From contig JBCBKE010000025.1 in the NCBI GenBank assembly GCA_038522375.1, positions 1-38,107 of the forward strand: DNA of 38,107 bases, given 5' to 3'. The stretch is from UBA5336 sp038522375. GTDB lineage: Bacteria > Pseudomonadota > Alphaproteobacteria > Caulobacterales > Hyphomonadaceae. Position 1 is the stretch's first letter, and each line of letters starts with the position of its first letter. Below the pieces are notes generated by a model. That model saw nothing but the letters and a program-made list of their open reading frames with translations. It was not told where the DNA came from and searched no databases. Shown here in pieces: positions 1 to 8,567 of the stretch. A program made the position numbers and the translations under genes.

Positions 1-785
1 CCCTGATCCATCATCTTCGCCGGTTCCGCACACGCTCCGCCGACCATCCGCGCCGGGACGCCGGCAACCGTGCATCGGGACGGTACATCCTTCAGGACAA
101 CCGACCCCGCAGCAACCTTCGCCTCGTCACCGATTGTGATGTTGCCGAGCACCTTCGCACCAACCGACAGCAGCACGCCATTGCCGATCTTCGGATGGCG
201 ATCGCCCACCTCCTTGCCCGTACCGCCGAGCGTGACGCCATGGAGCAAGGAACAATTGTTGCCGACAACGGCGGTCTCTCCAATGGTTATCGCAGTGGCA
301 TGGTCCAGCATCAATCCGGTACCCAACCGCGCGGCCGGATGGGCATCCACGCCAAAAAGTTCCGATACCCGCGACTGGAAGTAGAACGCCAGCGTTTCAC
401 GACCTTGCCGCCAGTATTTGTGCGCCACCCGTTGGCTCTGGACCGCCAGAAAGCCCTTGAAGAACAGAAACGGCTGAAGGAGCCCACGGCAGGCGGGATC
501 CCGGTCGAGGGTCGCCCACATGTCCAGTTCAGCCGCCGCGACAAGGTCCGGATCGTCATCATAGGCCTTTTCAAACAGGCGACGCACCTGCAGGGCGCCC
601 ATCTCGGCGCCGGCGAGTTTCTCGGCCAAATGGTACGACATGGCCTGGCATAGGGTGTCATGGCTCAGAATGGCGGCGTTGATATAGCTCGCGAGCGTTG
701 GCTCTTCAGCCGCGGCTGCCGAAGCCTCAAAGGACAGCCGGGTCCAGGCGGGGGGGCGGGCGCCCATGTCGGGATTGACACTCAT
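1..785 (-). CDS. cysE: Serine O-acetyltransferase (partial, C-terminus off window)
   Basis: Transfers acetyl from acetyl-CoA to L-serine, the first committed step of cysteine synthesis in the cytoplasm. About 261 codons are visible. The start is ATG at 785 (reads MSVNPDMGARPP) and the frame is still open at base 1, so a short tail is missing; E. coli CysE is 273 residues. The N-terminal helical domain is followed by a left-handed beta-helix of hexapeptide repeats. The family's active-site stretches are present: HPAARLGTGLMLDHATAI (Asp-His pair) and the TLGGTGK...GDRHPKIG block with the second catalytic His. The tail VAGVPARMVGG is typical of hexapeptide acyltransferases. It is divergent from the BlaI-family gene, with 210 bases between the two starts. 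Identification rests on recognising the family along the whole length; only the missing end is uncertain. Confidence 0.96.
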   Translation of the reverse strand, partial: MSVNPDMGARPPAWTRLSFEASAAAAEEPTLASYINAAILSHDTLCQAMSYHLAEKLAGAEMGALQVRRLFEKAYDDDPDLVAAAELDMWATLDRDPACRGLLQPFLFFKGFLAVQSQRVAHKYWRQGRETLAFYFQSRVSELFGVDAHPAARLGTGLMLDHATAITIGETAVVGNNCSLLHGVTLGGTGKEVGDRHPKIGNGVLLSVGAKVLGNITIGDEAKVAAGSVVLKDVPSRCTVAGVPARMVGGACAEPAKMMDQ

Positions 786-948
786 GTCCGGGTTGCCTCC
801 GCTTCATTCGCTGCCAAAGCTGGTGCGTCCTTTTGTCGATGGCAAGTCCGCAGGCGACTGTCCAGCCCAATTTCCGATCGCACATCGCCGACAGCTGCCC
901 TCCAGGTGTCGCCCAGATGTTGCCTTAATTTGTAAGTTGACCACAGCC

Positions 949-979
949 GTAGTCACCAACTAAGACTACATGCGTAGTC
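949..979. promoter_or_regulatory. Candidate BlaI-type operator and promoter
   Basis: Three copies of one half-site lie just before the BlaI-family gene: GTAGTC (949-954), GACTAC (964-969) and GTAGTC (974-979). The last two form GACTACATGCGTAGTC, an inverted repeat with a 4-base centre, close to the TACA/TGTA-type operators known for BlaI and MecI. A possible -35 TTGACC (937-942) and -10-like TAAGAC (961-966) would put the operator over the -10 region, which suits autorepression. The same region could also affect divergent cysE. The repeats are seen directly; the regulator assignment is inferred from position. Confidence 0.6.
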
Positions 980-995
980 GAACGGGAGGCTTGCC

Positions 996-1358
996 ATGCA
1001 GATATCAGATGCCGAACTGGACGTGATGAAAATCCTCTGGGCGTCGCCGGGGATCAGCGCCACAGACGTCCACGACGCGCTCCTCCAACGCAAGGATTGG
1101 AGCGTTCGCACCGTCAAGACCCTGCTCGCGCGCCTCGTGGAAAAAGGCGCCTTGTCGACCACCGAGGACGGGCGCCGTTACCTTTACACGCCCGCCATCG
1201 AACAGCGCGATTACAAGGCCGGCGCGGCGCGGCAGTTCGTGGATCGGGTGTTCTCGGGCCGCGCAGCGCCATTGATTGCCCACCTCGCCGACGGCAGGGG
1301 CCTCACGGAAGACGATATAGCGGAGCTCGAGAAGCTCCTGGGGGAGTTGAAGAAATGA
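996..1358 (+). CDS. BlaI/MecI-family transcriptional repressor
   Basis: A 120-residue winged-helix repressor of the BlaI/MecI/CopY family. Members bind DNA as dimers and are usually inactivated after cleavage triggered by a membrane M56 protease. The N-terminal pattern MQISDAELDVMKILW and the recognition helix around residues 35-53 (WSVRTVKTLLARLVEKGAL) are characteristic, as is the acidic C-terminal dimerisation helix (LTEDDIAELEKLL). The start ATG follows a GGGAGG Shine-Dalgarno. Its stop overlaps the start of the next gene by ATGA, so the two are almost certainly translationally coupled. No beta-lactamase or mecA-like target is nearby, so the regulated genes are unknown; the operator in front of this gene implies autoregulation. 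Confidence 0.95.
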   Translation: MQISDAELDVMKILWASPGISATDVHDALLQRKDWSVRTVKTLLARLVEKGALSTTEDGRRYLYTPAIEQRDYKAGAARQFVDRVFSGRAAPLIAHLADGRGLTEDDIAELEKLLGELKK

Positions 1359-3274
1359 GCATGTCCTACCTTGTCACGACCACTCTGGCGGTGTCCCTCC
1401 TGATAATCATTGTGCTTGCCACAAGACGTGAGGTCGCCACCCGTTTCGGAGCCAATGCCGCCTATGCGCTGTGGCTTCTGCCCGCGCTCAGGTTGGTGAT
1501 GCCGCCGCTACCGGCCTCGCTATCGCCCTTCGGCTGGTTTGCGATCACGCCAACACCCGAAATCGCAGGAGAGAACATCTCTCCAGCCACGACCTGGACG
1601 CCCACGCCCTCTTTGAACGAGACGGCCGCCGCCCCATCCTCACCCACCCCGGCAGCGGATGCGTGGGCGTCCTCCCCTGCCCCCGATACGCCCTTGACGG
1701 CAGCCAACCTTGGCGACGGGCTTGCCGGAACCTTGAACAGTGCCGGATGGCAGGTGGCCACCCTGACCATACTCCTTGCCAGCGCAGTCGTCTTCTATGC
1801 CTGGACCCTGTTTCGGCAGGCACGGTTCGCACGACTGGTTGCCCTGGAATCCGCGCCCGCTTCTGAAACGCTCATCGCCATGGCCAACGACGTGCAGGCG
1901 ATGATGGGAGTCAAACGGCCCATCAGTTTACGGAGTAGTTTCCTGCCATCCAGCCCCCTTGTCATGGGGTTGTTTCGGCCCACGATCGTGGTGCCGGCCT
2001 GGTTTGAGTTGGACTACACCAAGGCTGAGCAGCGCCTGGCTATTGTCCACGAGCTCGCCCATGTGAAACGGGGTGACCTGTTCGCCCTGCATGTCGCCCA
2101 CCTCCTGCTAGCGCTGCAATGGTTCAATCCGCTCGCCCATTATGCGATGCGTGCCTTCCGGGCCGACCAGGAGGCGGCCTGCGATGCCCTCGTGCTGGCC
2201 CGCGGCGACACCAGCCCCCACGCCTATGGGGCAACCTTGTTGAAGGGCGTGAAGCTGATGCGGCCAGCGCCCCAGCTCCAGGTTGCGGGCCTGACACTCG
2301 ACCACGGCCTCAAGGAGCGGTTCGAACGCATGGGCGCGCCCGCAGGCCGGACGGGGCTGATTGGCAAGACGGCGGCCGTGCTCGCTGGTAGCCTGCTGAT
2401 ATTCGCAAGTGCGACAACGGTCTCCGCCGATAACGGGGAATTGTTGGGCGGAGCGCAGGTCGAGGTCGAGCCCTGGAAAAACGGAACACGCACCGTGGTG
2501 ATCGATGGACGCGAAACGCTTCTCCTTGCCGAGGACCCGTTCGAACCGATGCACCGCCAGCTAGCCAGGCTGGACCGAATCCACGAGGGGCTGAAGCCGC
2601 CATCCCCACCGGAATTGGACATCGCCCCCGTTCCGCCCGTCCCTCCGGTGCCGCCCGTGATCATGCCCAACGACCTCAAGATCGACCTCGATCTGGGGCA
2701 CCTGGAAGGCAAGTTCGTACTGGACAGTCTCGCTGACCTGGGAGAGCTCGCGGCGCTAGGCGTGTTGGAAGGTCTTGGCGACAGCGGCTTCGAGGTATCC
2801 ACAGGTGACGATGGCTCGTTCTCGATCACCGGCGACGGCGTGAACGTGAAGGTGTCCGGCTTCGATGCAGCCGCTTTTGAGGCGAACATGGAAGCCTTCG
2901 AACGCAAGATGGAGCGGTTCGAAGAACAGATGGACGCCTATGCCGAGAAAGTGGAAGCGGAGGCCGAACGCTACGCCGAAAAGCTTGAAGCCAAGGTGGA
3001 CGCCGTCATCGACAGTCAGGCTTTCCAGAACGCGACCGACGATGGTGATGCGGTGATCGAGGACCTGTCGGAAAAATGTGACGACAAGTTGGAAAAGGAG
3101 ATCCGGGCGTCCGTGGTGGAAACCCGGGCGCCCCATTCACGCAGAACCTATCGCGCCATTTGTATCGATCCTGACAATCCTCTCGACGACGCTGCCTACA
3201 AGGCATTCATCAAGGAACAGAACCAGTTCACCAAGGCCCAGCGCGAAGCCTTCCTCAAAAAGCGCTACCACTAA
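1355..3274 (+). CDS. M56-family (BlaR1-like) membrane sensor metalloprotease
   Basis: A 639-residue partner of the BlaI-type repressor. The start is chosen at the ATGA overlap (1355); the frame is open further upstream but that runs through the repressor gene. Hydrophobic segments lie near residues 6-22, 33-52 and 134-152, with another near 338-357. A Pro/Thr/Ala-rich loop (about 63-115) sits between the second and third. The zinc protease motif is HELAH at 232-236 with the distal Glu at 273 (DQEAACDA), so it looks catalytically intact. After the last membrane segment, where true BlaR1 has a penicillin-binding sensor, there is instead a region of about 280 residues: a VPPVPPVPPV stretch near 426-435, acidic strands, then a charged heptad-rich helix (about 505-555) and a basic tail. 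No SxxK/SxN/KTG set is visible. The signal sensed is therefore unknown. Confidence 0.92.
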   Translation: MSMSYLVTTTLAVSLLIIIVLATRREVATRFGANAAYALWLLPALRLVMPPLPASLSPFGWFAITPTPEIAGENISPATTWTPTPSLNETAAAPSSPTPAADAWASSPAPDTPLTAANLGDGLAGTLNSAGWQVATLTILLASAVVFYAWTLFRQARFARLVALESAPASETLIAMANDVQAMMGVKRPISLRSSFLPSSPLVMGLFRPTIVVPAWFELDYTKAEQRLAIVHELAHVKRGDLFALHVAHLLLALQWFNPLAHYAMRAFRADQEAACDALVLARGDTSPHAYGATLLKGVKLMRPAPQLQVAGLTLDHGLKERFERMGAPAGRTGLIGKTAAVLAGSLLIFASATTVSADNGELLGGAQVEVEPWKNGTRTVVIDGRETLLLAEDPFEPMHRQLARLDRIHEGLKPPSPPELDIAPVPPVPPVPPVIMPNDLKIDLDLGHLEGKFVLDSLADLGELAALGVLEGLGDSGFEVSTGDDGSFSITGDGVNVKVSGFDAAAFEANMEAFERKMERFEEQMDAYAEKVEAEAERYAEKLEAKVDAVIDSQAFQNATDDGDAVIEDLSEKCDDKLEKEIRASVVETRAPHSRRTYRAICIDPDNPLDDAAYKAFIKEQNQFTKAQREAFLKKRYH

Positions 3275-3298
3275 AAAAGCCGTTCCTGAAATCACGGG

Positions 3299-6200
3299 CT
3301 ATTCTGCCGGCTGGAACCCCTTGTCGGTCGATCCTGCACGCGACAGGAGCCGGGAAATGGGCCGCATGGTCGTGATGCGGAACACCGCCGGGGTGAAGTA
3401 GAGCGCCAGGATTGCCGAGCCCGCCACACCTCCGAATATCGCTGCCGCCAGGGGCATCCAGAATACGTCGCCGGCAAGAAGAATCGGAACGAAGCCACCC
3501 ATCGTCGTCAGCGTTGTTGCAACGATGTGCCGGGTGGCATCAACGACGGTCTCCCGCTGCGCAATGATATCGTCACCCATGCAGGCTTCGTTTGACCGGA
3601 GCATGGACAGCACAACAATCGATCCGTTGATCGCGATCCCCAGCAGCCCAAGAGCGCCGATGATCGCATTGAACCCGAGCGGGAGATTGAAGAGCCAGAC
3701 GCCGAAGAATGCAAGGCCAATACAAAGGGTCCCCACCGAGAGGATCAGGAAGGCCATCCGGAAGGAGTTGAACACGAGGGCAACGGCGCCAAGCATGATC
3801 AGCAGCAGGGGAATAGCTGTTGCCGCAAGATTGGACTGGGCATTGCCGCTGGCTTCTGCATCGCCGCCGACCAGAATCCGGTAACCTGTCGGCAGCTCAA
3901 ACCCGGAGGCGTCGAGACGGGCCTGGAAATCGGCAAACACCGGAGCCGGAAGCGTATAAGGCTCCACGAAGCCGCGGATATCGTTCACACGCCGCGCATC
4001 CTTCCGCTCAACCCGCGCAACGCTGGGCTTGAGCGTAATCTCTCCGAGCGCTCCGACCGGTGTGCCGAAGTCTCCTCCAGCCAGCCCGCCAATACCCATG
4101 CCCCGGAGATCCTCAAGGCTGCCGCGTTCAGACGGTGGTGCAATGACCCGCACGGGAATGTTCTCGGACCCCTCCAGAACACTGCCCGCTTCGACACCGT
4201 TCAATTCAGCCGCCAGGTCCGCTGCCAGGTCTGAAAACCGTTCGCCGGTAATGGCGGACAAGGCCTCATCTGCTTCCAGCGTCAGACGCGGAGACCCGAG
4301 CTGCAGGCTGGCGCTGGTATAGGTCACGCCTGGCGTCTGCGCCATCACGGCACGGAGTTCGTTTCCGAGGCGGTTCAAGGTTTCAAGGTCGTTGCCCTCG
4401 ATGAAGAGCTGCAGTGGCGCGTCGGTTGGAGGCCCCTGAGCGTAGGGGACGGCGAGGAACTGGACATCAGGGAATGCGTCCCTCACCTCTCGCTGGATGT
4501 CGGAAACCATGGATCGCGTGGCCGCTGCGCCCGTGGTTTGCACCCAGCCCGATGCGAAGCCTTCAACGCCGCGCGTATTGGCAAAAGCATTGTAGTAGAC
4601 CCTTGGCGACGGTTCACCGAGGGTGAAGTTCACCGAGACCACATCCTCCCTTGCAAGGATGAAATCTGTTGCAGCCCTGACCTGACGCTCGGTTTCCTCA
4701 ATGGACGCGCTTGCCGGCAACACCATTTCGACCTGAAACATGTCGCGTTCCGTGGACGGGAAGAATTGGGACGGCAGGGATCCCGCAAGGATGAACCCGA
4801 TTGCTGCGGGCGCAATCCCAAGCGCCAGGCCGAGCGGGGGGAAGCGCAACACCGCTTCCACGGTGGCCCGGTAGCCATCGCTGATCGTGTTGCTGACGAT
4901 CCCGTCGCGCCACCAGCGCCGGGTTGCCGCTGTCGCGCTTTCTCCAGCACGCTTTCGGTCGAACCACCCTGCCATGGCGGGGATCACCGTCATCGCAATC
5001 AACAGCGATGAGCAGACGGCAAATATCACCGATACCCCAATCATGCCGACAAACTCGCCGGCGCCGCCTGGCAGCATCGCAATTGGCGCAAACGCAAGCG
5101 CTGTGGTGAGTGTTGACGCAAACAATGGACCGAACAGGTGCGAAAGCGACGACTGCATCGCTTCGAGCCGCGCCATTCCCTTGCCGCGATACTGATCGAA
5201 CTCGTCGACCACGACGATGGCATTGTCGATCAATAGCCCAAGAGCGATGACCAGCCCCGTCACCGACATCTGGTGCAGGGGCATCCCGAAGACACGAAAA
5301 AGGATGAGGACAAGCAGCACCGTCAGCGGGAGCGCCATTCCGACAACAAGCGCCGATCGCCAGCCCATCGTCAGGAACAGCACGACCATGACGATCAATG
5401 CAGATACCAACAGGTTGCGGGACAACTCCCCGAGGCGTGCCACAGTATAGTCGCTCTGATCGAAAACGGTTTCGATGGTCAGCTCGCCCGGCGCATCAGC
5501 GGCAAATCGGTCGACAACCGCCTGCGCTGAACTGGCCCACTGGTCGACCTGCAAACCCTCCTGGATGGCGGCGGAGACCAGAATGGCGCGTTGGTTGTTG
5601 ATGAACTGCTTGACCGATACAGGGTCCTCGATGCCGATCGTGACATCGGCCACATCGCCAACACGGACCGACGATCCGTTCTCGAGCTGGAGTAGCGGCA
5701 CACTCCGGATGCGAGATATCGACTGGAACTCACCTGCAACGTCCAGCCCCAGGGATGATCCGTTCTGCCGGATCGCGCCGGCCGGTGTCTTGGAATCGGC
5801 CGCTGCAATCAGGGATGCCGCCTGGCGGGTGCTCAATCCGGCAGTTGCCAGCGCCTCGCCATCGATCCGGACCTGGATTTCCTCGGTTGGCATGCCATGG
5901 CTGCGCACTTCCTCGGTCCCCGGCAGTGTCTTGAGCCTGTCCTCCAGCTCTTGGGCCATACGGGTCATCACCGGCAGCGGTGCCGGGCCGGCGCCCTCCC
6001 AGGTCAACGCCACGATCAGCGTCGCGGCACCGACATACTGACGATCGACGATCGGTGGCAGCGTACCGTCAGGAAACTCCGCGCGAGCGCTTTCAACCTG
6101 GGCGCGGATCAGGGTCCAGGCATCATCGACCTCTGCGACGGAAAGGTCATCGCGCATCGTCACCGAGACCTGGGAGACACCTTCCCGGGAACTCGAAACA

Positions 6201-6433
6201 AGCTGATCGATCTCTGAGAGTTCAAGAAGCGCGGTTTCCACAGGGTCGGTGACCAAGGCTTCTATCCGTTCGGCGTCGGCGCCAGGCAATGCCGTCAGCA
6301 CAAAGCCGTATCGCTCGACCAGGGTCGGGTCTTCCTGCCGCCCAAGGGTGAGGATTGCGCCAATTCCGCCCGCGACGGCAACCAGGATCGCCAGGATGGT
6401 GAGGCGGGGAACTCGGTAGAACAACGTGTACAT
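3299..6433 (-). CDS. RND-family efflux pump inner-membrane permease
   Basis: A 1044-residue resistance-nodulation-division transporter of the AcrB-like class, driven by proton flux and expected to export substrates from the periplasm or outer leaflet with an adaptor and an outer-membrane channel. It has the family's usual length and twofold repeat: an N-terminal membrane anchor (LTILAILVAVAGG), a large periplasmic loop, a TM2-6 block, then a second half with the same order. In TM4 the proton-relay pair is D403-N404 (LLIDNAIVVVDE) where AcrB has Asp407-Asp408. In TM10 the AcrB Lys940 position is Asn936 (AINGSIVV). The start ATG at 6433 follows a purine-rich stretch. It lies 50 bases after the adaptor gene and converges on the M56 gene with a 24-base gap. 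No TolC-like gene follows, so the channel must be encoded elsewhere. Substrate cannot be told from sequence. Confidence 0.96.
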   Translation of the reverse strand: MYTLFYRVPRLTILAILVAVAGGIGAILTLGRQEDPTLVERYGFVLTALPGADAERIEALVTDPVETALLELSEIDQLVSSSREGVSQVSVTMRDDLSVAEVDDAWTLIRAQVESARAEFPDGTLPPIVDRQYVGAATLIVALTWEGAGPAPLPVMTRMAQELEDRLKTLPGTEEVRSHGMPTEEIQVRIDGEALATAGLSTRQAASLIAAADSKTPAGAIRQNGSSLGLDVAGEFQSISRIRSVPLLQLENGSSVRVGDVADVTIGIEDPVSVKQFINNQRAILVSAAIQEGLQVDQWASSAQAVVDRFAADAPGELTIETVFDQSDYTVARLGELSRNLLVSALIVMVVLFLTMGWRSALVVGMALPLTVLLVLILFRVFGMPLHQMSVTGLVIALGLLIDNAIVVVDEFDQYRGKGMARLEAMQSSLSHLFGPLFASTLTTALAFAPIAMLPGGAGEFVGMIGVSVIFAVCSSLLIAMTVIPAMAGWFDRKRAGESATAATRRWWRDGIVSNTISDGYRATVEAVLRFPPLGLALGIAPAAIGFILAGSLPSQFFPSTERDMFQVEMVLPASASIEETERQVRAATDFILAREDVVSVNFTLGEPSPRVYYNAFANTRGVEGFASGWVQTTGAAATRSMVSDIQREVRDAFPDVQFLAVPYAQGPPTDAPLQLFIEGNDLETLNRLGNELRAVMAQTPGVTYTSASLQLGSPRLTLEADEALSAITGERFSDLAADLAAELNGVEAGSVLEGSENIPVRVIAPPSERGSLEDLRGMGIGGLAGGDFGTPVGALGEITLKPSVARVERKDARRVNDIRGFVEPYTLPAPVFADFQARLDASGFELPTGYRILVGGDAEASGNAQSNLAATAIPLLLIMLGAVALVFNSFRMAFLILSVGTLCIGLAFFGVWLFNLPLGFNAIIGALGLLGIAINGSIVVLSMLRSNEACMGDDIIAQRETVVDATRHIVATTLTTMGGFVPILLAGDVFWMPLAAAIFGGVAGSAILALYFTPAVFRITTMRPISRLLSRAGSTDKGFQPAE

Positions 6434-6483
6434 ATCGCGTCTCTTCTTGTTCGCGCGGAAGGCTGAGGCGGGGCGTGTGAGGC

Positions 6484-7659
6484 TTAGTCGCTTGCCGCGG
6501 CGGGTCTGCCAGCAAAGCTTGTTTGCCTTGGCGTCACGGGCTGGTTCGGCGTGACGCGCTGCAAACCATCGAGGATGATCAGGTCGCCATCGCCAATCAC
6601 GCCACGGACAAAGGTCCTGTCGCCATCGCTATGGATGACCGTCACTGGCCGTGGCTTCGCGATCCAAGCGCTTCCGTCCCTCTCGGCGACGAGGACCGAC
6701 CAGACGCCGCGGGCAACCTCGGTCAAGGCCGCAACGGGCACCCAGATTCCATCCTCGGAAATGGTTTCATCCAGCGCCAGTCTGAGGACCGTGCCGGCGG
6801 GGATGCCCGCCCCTTCGTCAATGTCAAAAATGGTTGTTACGGTTCGCGAACGGCTGTCGATAATGCCGGTGACTGAGCGCAGGGTCGCTGAAACGTTCCG
6901 ACCGTCCGCAATGAGTGTGTAGCGCCCGCCCGTTTCCAAGCGGCTGGCGGCATGCACCGGGACGCCGATCCGCGCCTCTATGGGCCCGGTCTCAACCAGC
7001 CGCAGAACCCGTTGACCCGGGCTCGCGATCACGCCCTCGTCGGCAAACCTGTCAGTGACAACACCGTCGAATGGCGCGGTGATGGTGGCAAGATCGATCT
7101 CGACACGCAGGGTATCAGCCCTCGCGGCTGCTGAGAGAACGCGGGCGGCGGCCGCGAGGGTCTGGGCCTTTGCCTCGTCAACGGCCTGGGATGAGACATG
7201 CCCCTTTTCGAGGAGTTCTTCCTGGCGGTCCTGGGTGGTCTCGGCGATGTCTTCCGATGCGCGGGCTTCCTCGATCGACGCCTCTGATGCGCGCAGCTGG
7301 GCGCGAAGTCCTCTCGTGTCCAGCGTGGCCAGCACCTGGCCTTTACTGACCCTGTCGCCCACATCGGCTGCAAAGGAGTCAATGCGGCCACCGGTGGTGA
7401 ACCCCAGCTCGCTCTCGCGGCTGGCCGTTGCGATACCGGTGTACTTTTCCTGCAGTTCAAAGCCCGATTGCATGCTCGCCGACATCACCGAAACGGTCAG
7501 CGGCGTTGGCTCGGCAACGGCAACCTTCGGCCCCTCTTCGGACCTCAGAGACAAGGCAAAAGCGGTGAGGCCGGCACCGACAAGGGCGATAACAATCAGG
7601 AAGACAAAGCCCTTCGTGGCCGTCGGTTGCTTATCTCGCGTTGTCGTCGGGGTCGTCAT
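6484..7659 (-). CDS. RND efflux periplasmic adaptor (membrane-fusion protein)
   Basis: A 391-residue HlyD/AcrA-family adaptor that would bridge the RND permease to an outer-membrane channel. A single N-terminal hydrophobic segment (about residues 17-37) serves as membrane anchor or uncleaved signal. Then come the first half of the lipoyl/barrel-sandwich domain (SELGFTTGGRIDSFAADVGDR), an alpha-helical hairpin rich in Ala/Glu (about 105-190), the returning lipoyl half (ATITAPFDGVVTDRF) and beta-barrel and membrane-proximal domains (GDLIILDGLQRVTPNQPV). The start ATG at 7659 is preceded by AGGAC. It sits 13 bases after tetR and 50 before the permease gene, so the three genes form one operon. 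No N-terminal lipoprotein Cys is visible. Confidence 0.95.
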   Translation of the reverse strand: MTTPTTTRDKQPTATKGFVFLIVIALVGAGLTAFALSLRSEEGPKVAVAEPTPLTVSVMSASMQSGFELQEKYTGIATASRESELGFTTGGRIDSFAADVGDRVSKGQVLATLDTRGLRAQLRASEASIEEARASEDIAETTQDRQEELLEKGHVSSQAVDEAKAQTLAAAARVLSAAARADTLRVEIDLATITAPFDGVVTDRFADEGVIASPGQRVLRLVETGPIEARIGVPVHAASRLETGGRYTLIADGRNVSATLRSVTGIIDSRSRTVTTIFDIDEGAGIPAGTVLRLALDETISEDGIWVPVAALTEVARGVWSVLVAERDGSAWIAKPRPVTVIHSDGDRTFVRGVIGDGDLIILDGLQRVTPNQPVTPRQTSFAGRPAAASD

Positions 7660-7672
7660 GGCTACAGGTGTC

Positions 7673-8428
7673 CTATTCGCCGTAAGCGGTGGGCGTGGTT
7701 GAGGGAGATTTGGAATGGTCTGAGCTGGTCAAAGGCGCGTTGGGCGCCCCCGCTTCCAGACCGGTTACGAAGATGTTGGCGTGATGCCAGATCATTGCGT
7801 CCAGCGCTGCGGGGGACGCGTTGGCGTCCCGCCCCGGTATGGGCTGGGTGTGGATCAGGATCATCGCCATGCCATGGCAGGCAGACCACACACAGAAGGC
7901 GGCATGGTCTGGGTCAATATCGGCCCGCATGTAACCGCCCGCCTGCCCTGTCTGGATCATGTCCACCAGGAAGTTGAAGGCCCGTCGTTTTGGCGTTTCG
8001 GCGTCCATGGCAGACGGAGGCCCGGCGAGATCTGCGGTCCCCATGCTCACCGGGGCGCCTTCCTGGGAAATGCCGGAAAAAGCAGCCGCGTAGTGGTTGG
8101 GTTTCTCAAGGGCCGTCTTGATGTAACCCGTCATGCAGTTGCGGGCGCGCTCGGGGAACGGCGCGTCGGACGCGAGGCTCTGGTCGATCAGGACGAGGAT
8201 CTTCTCGAAGAACGCCTCCTTGAGCACTTCCACAAGCGCGTCCTTGGAGTCGAAGTACTTGTAGATCGCGGCGGGGGAATAATCGATTTCCTCGGCGAGG
8301 CGGCGGATGGAAAGTCCTGCTTCGCCCTCCTCTGCGAACACCTTTTCCGCAGCTTCAAGGATCGCCGCCCTGACCCGGAGCTTACGCCGTTCAGCCGGCG
8401 ATACAGTGTGATTGACTGGGGCGGACAT
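7673..8428 (-). CDS. TetR/AcrR-family regulator of the RND operon
   Basis: A 251-residue one-component regulator. The helix-turn-helix lies at about residues 18-66 (ILEAAEKVFAEEGEAGLSIRRLAEE followed by YSPAAIYKYFDSKDALVEVL), a textbook TetR DNA-binding domain. The helical ligand-binding half is typical of efflux regulators and resembles the WHG-type C-terminal domain (CMTGYIKTALEKPNHYAAAFSG). It is the first gene of the operon with the adaptor and permease, and a near-palindrome lies 50-80 bases upstream, so autorepression and repression of the pump are the likely role. The inducing ligand is unknown. The N-terminus (MSAPVNHTVSPAERRK) is a basic extension common in this family. Confidence 0.93.
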   Translation of the reverse strand: MSAPVNHTVSPAERRKLRVRAAILEAAEKVFAEEGEAGLSIRRLAEEIDYSPAAIYKYFDSKDALVEVLKEAFFEKILVLIDQSLASDAPFPERARNCMTGYIKTALEKPNHYAAAFSGISQEGAPVSMGTADLAGPPSAMDAETPKRRAFNFLVDMIQTGQAGGYMRADIDPDHAAFCVWSACHGMAMILIHTQPIPGRDANASPAALDAMIWHHANIFVTGLEAGAPNAPLTSSDHSKSPSTTPTAYGE

Positions 8429-8478
8429 GGTTATCCCGGCTGCTGTTCAAGACACGTAGGATGGGCATCAGAAATAGC

Positions 8479-8508
8479 AAACACTATTCACCCAGTAAAC
8501 ACTGTTTA
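8479..8508. promoter_or_regulatory. Candidate TetR operator between tetR and the nitroreductase gene
   Basis: TAAACA-C-TGTTTA at 8496-8508 is a perfect inverted repeat around a single C. A second, weaker copy (AAACACTATT, 8479-8488) lies 19 bases upstream in direct orientation, about two helical turns apart if counted centre to centre. The element lies in the AT-rich gap between the divergent tetR operon and the nitroreductase gene, where a TetR autorepressor would be expected to bind. That this TetR binds here is inference. Confidence 0.55.
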
Positions 8509-8567
8509 TTTTCTGTCACATTCACTGGTTGGGCTGGATTCGCGTTTCCGTGGGCCATATAGGGCCC

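Noticed and set aside
1097..1354. Upstream extension of the M56 protease frame through the BlaI gene
   Set aside because: It overlaps the repressor in another frame and has no family sequence; the ATGA overlap at 1355 gives a proper start.
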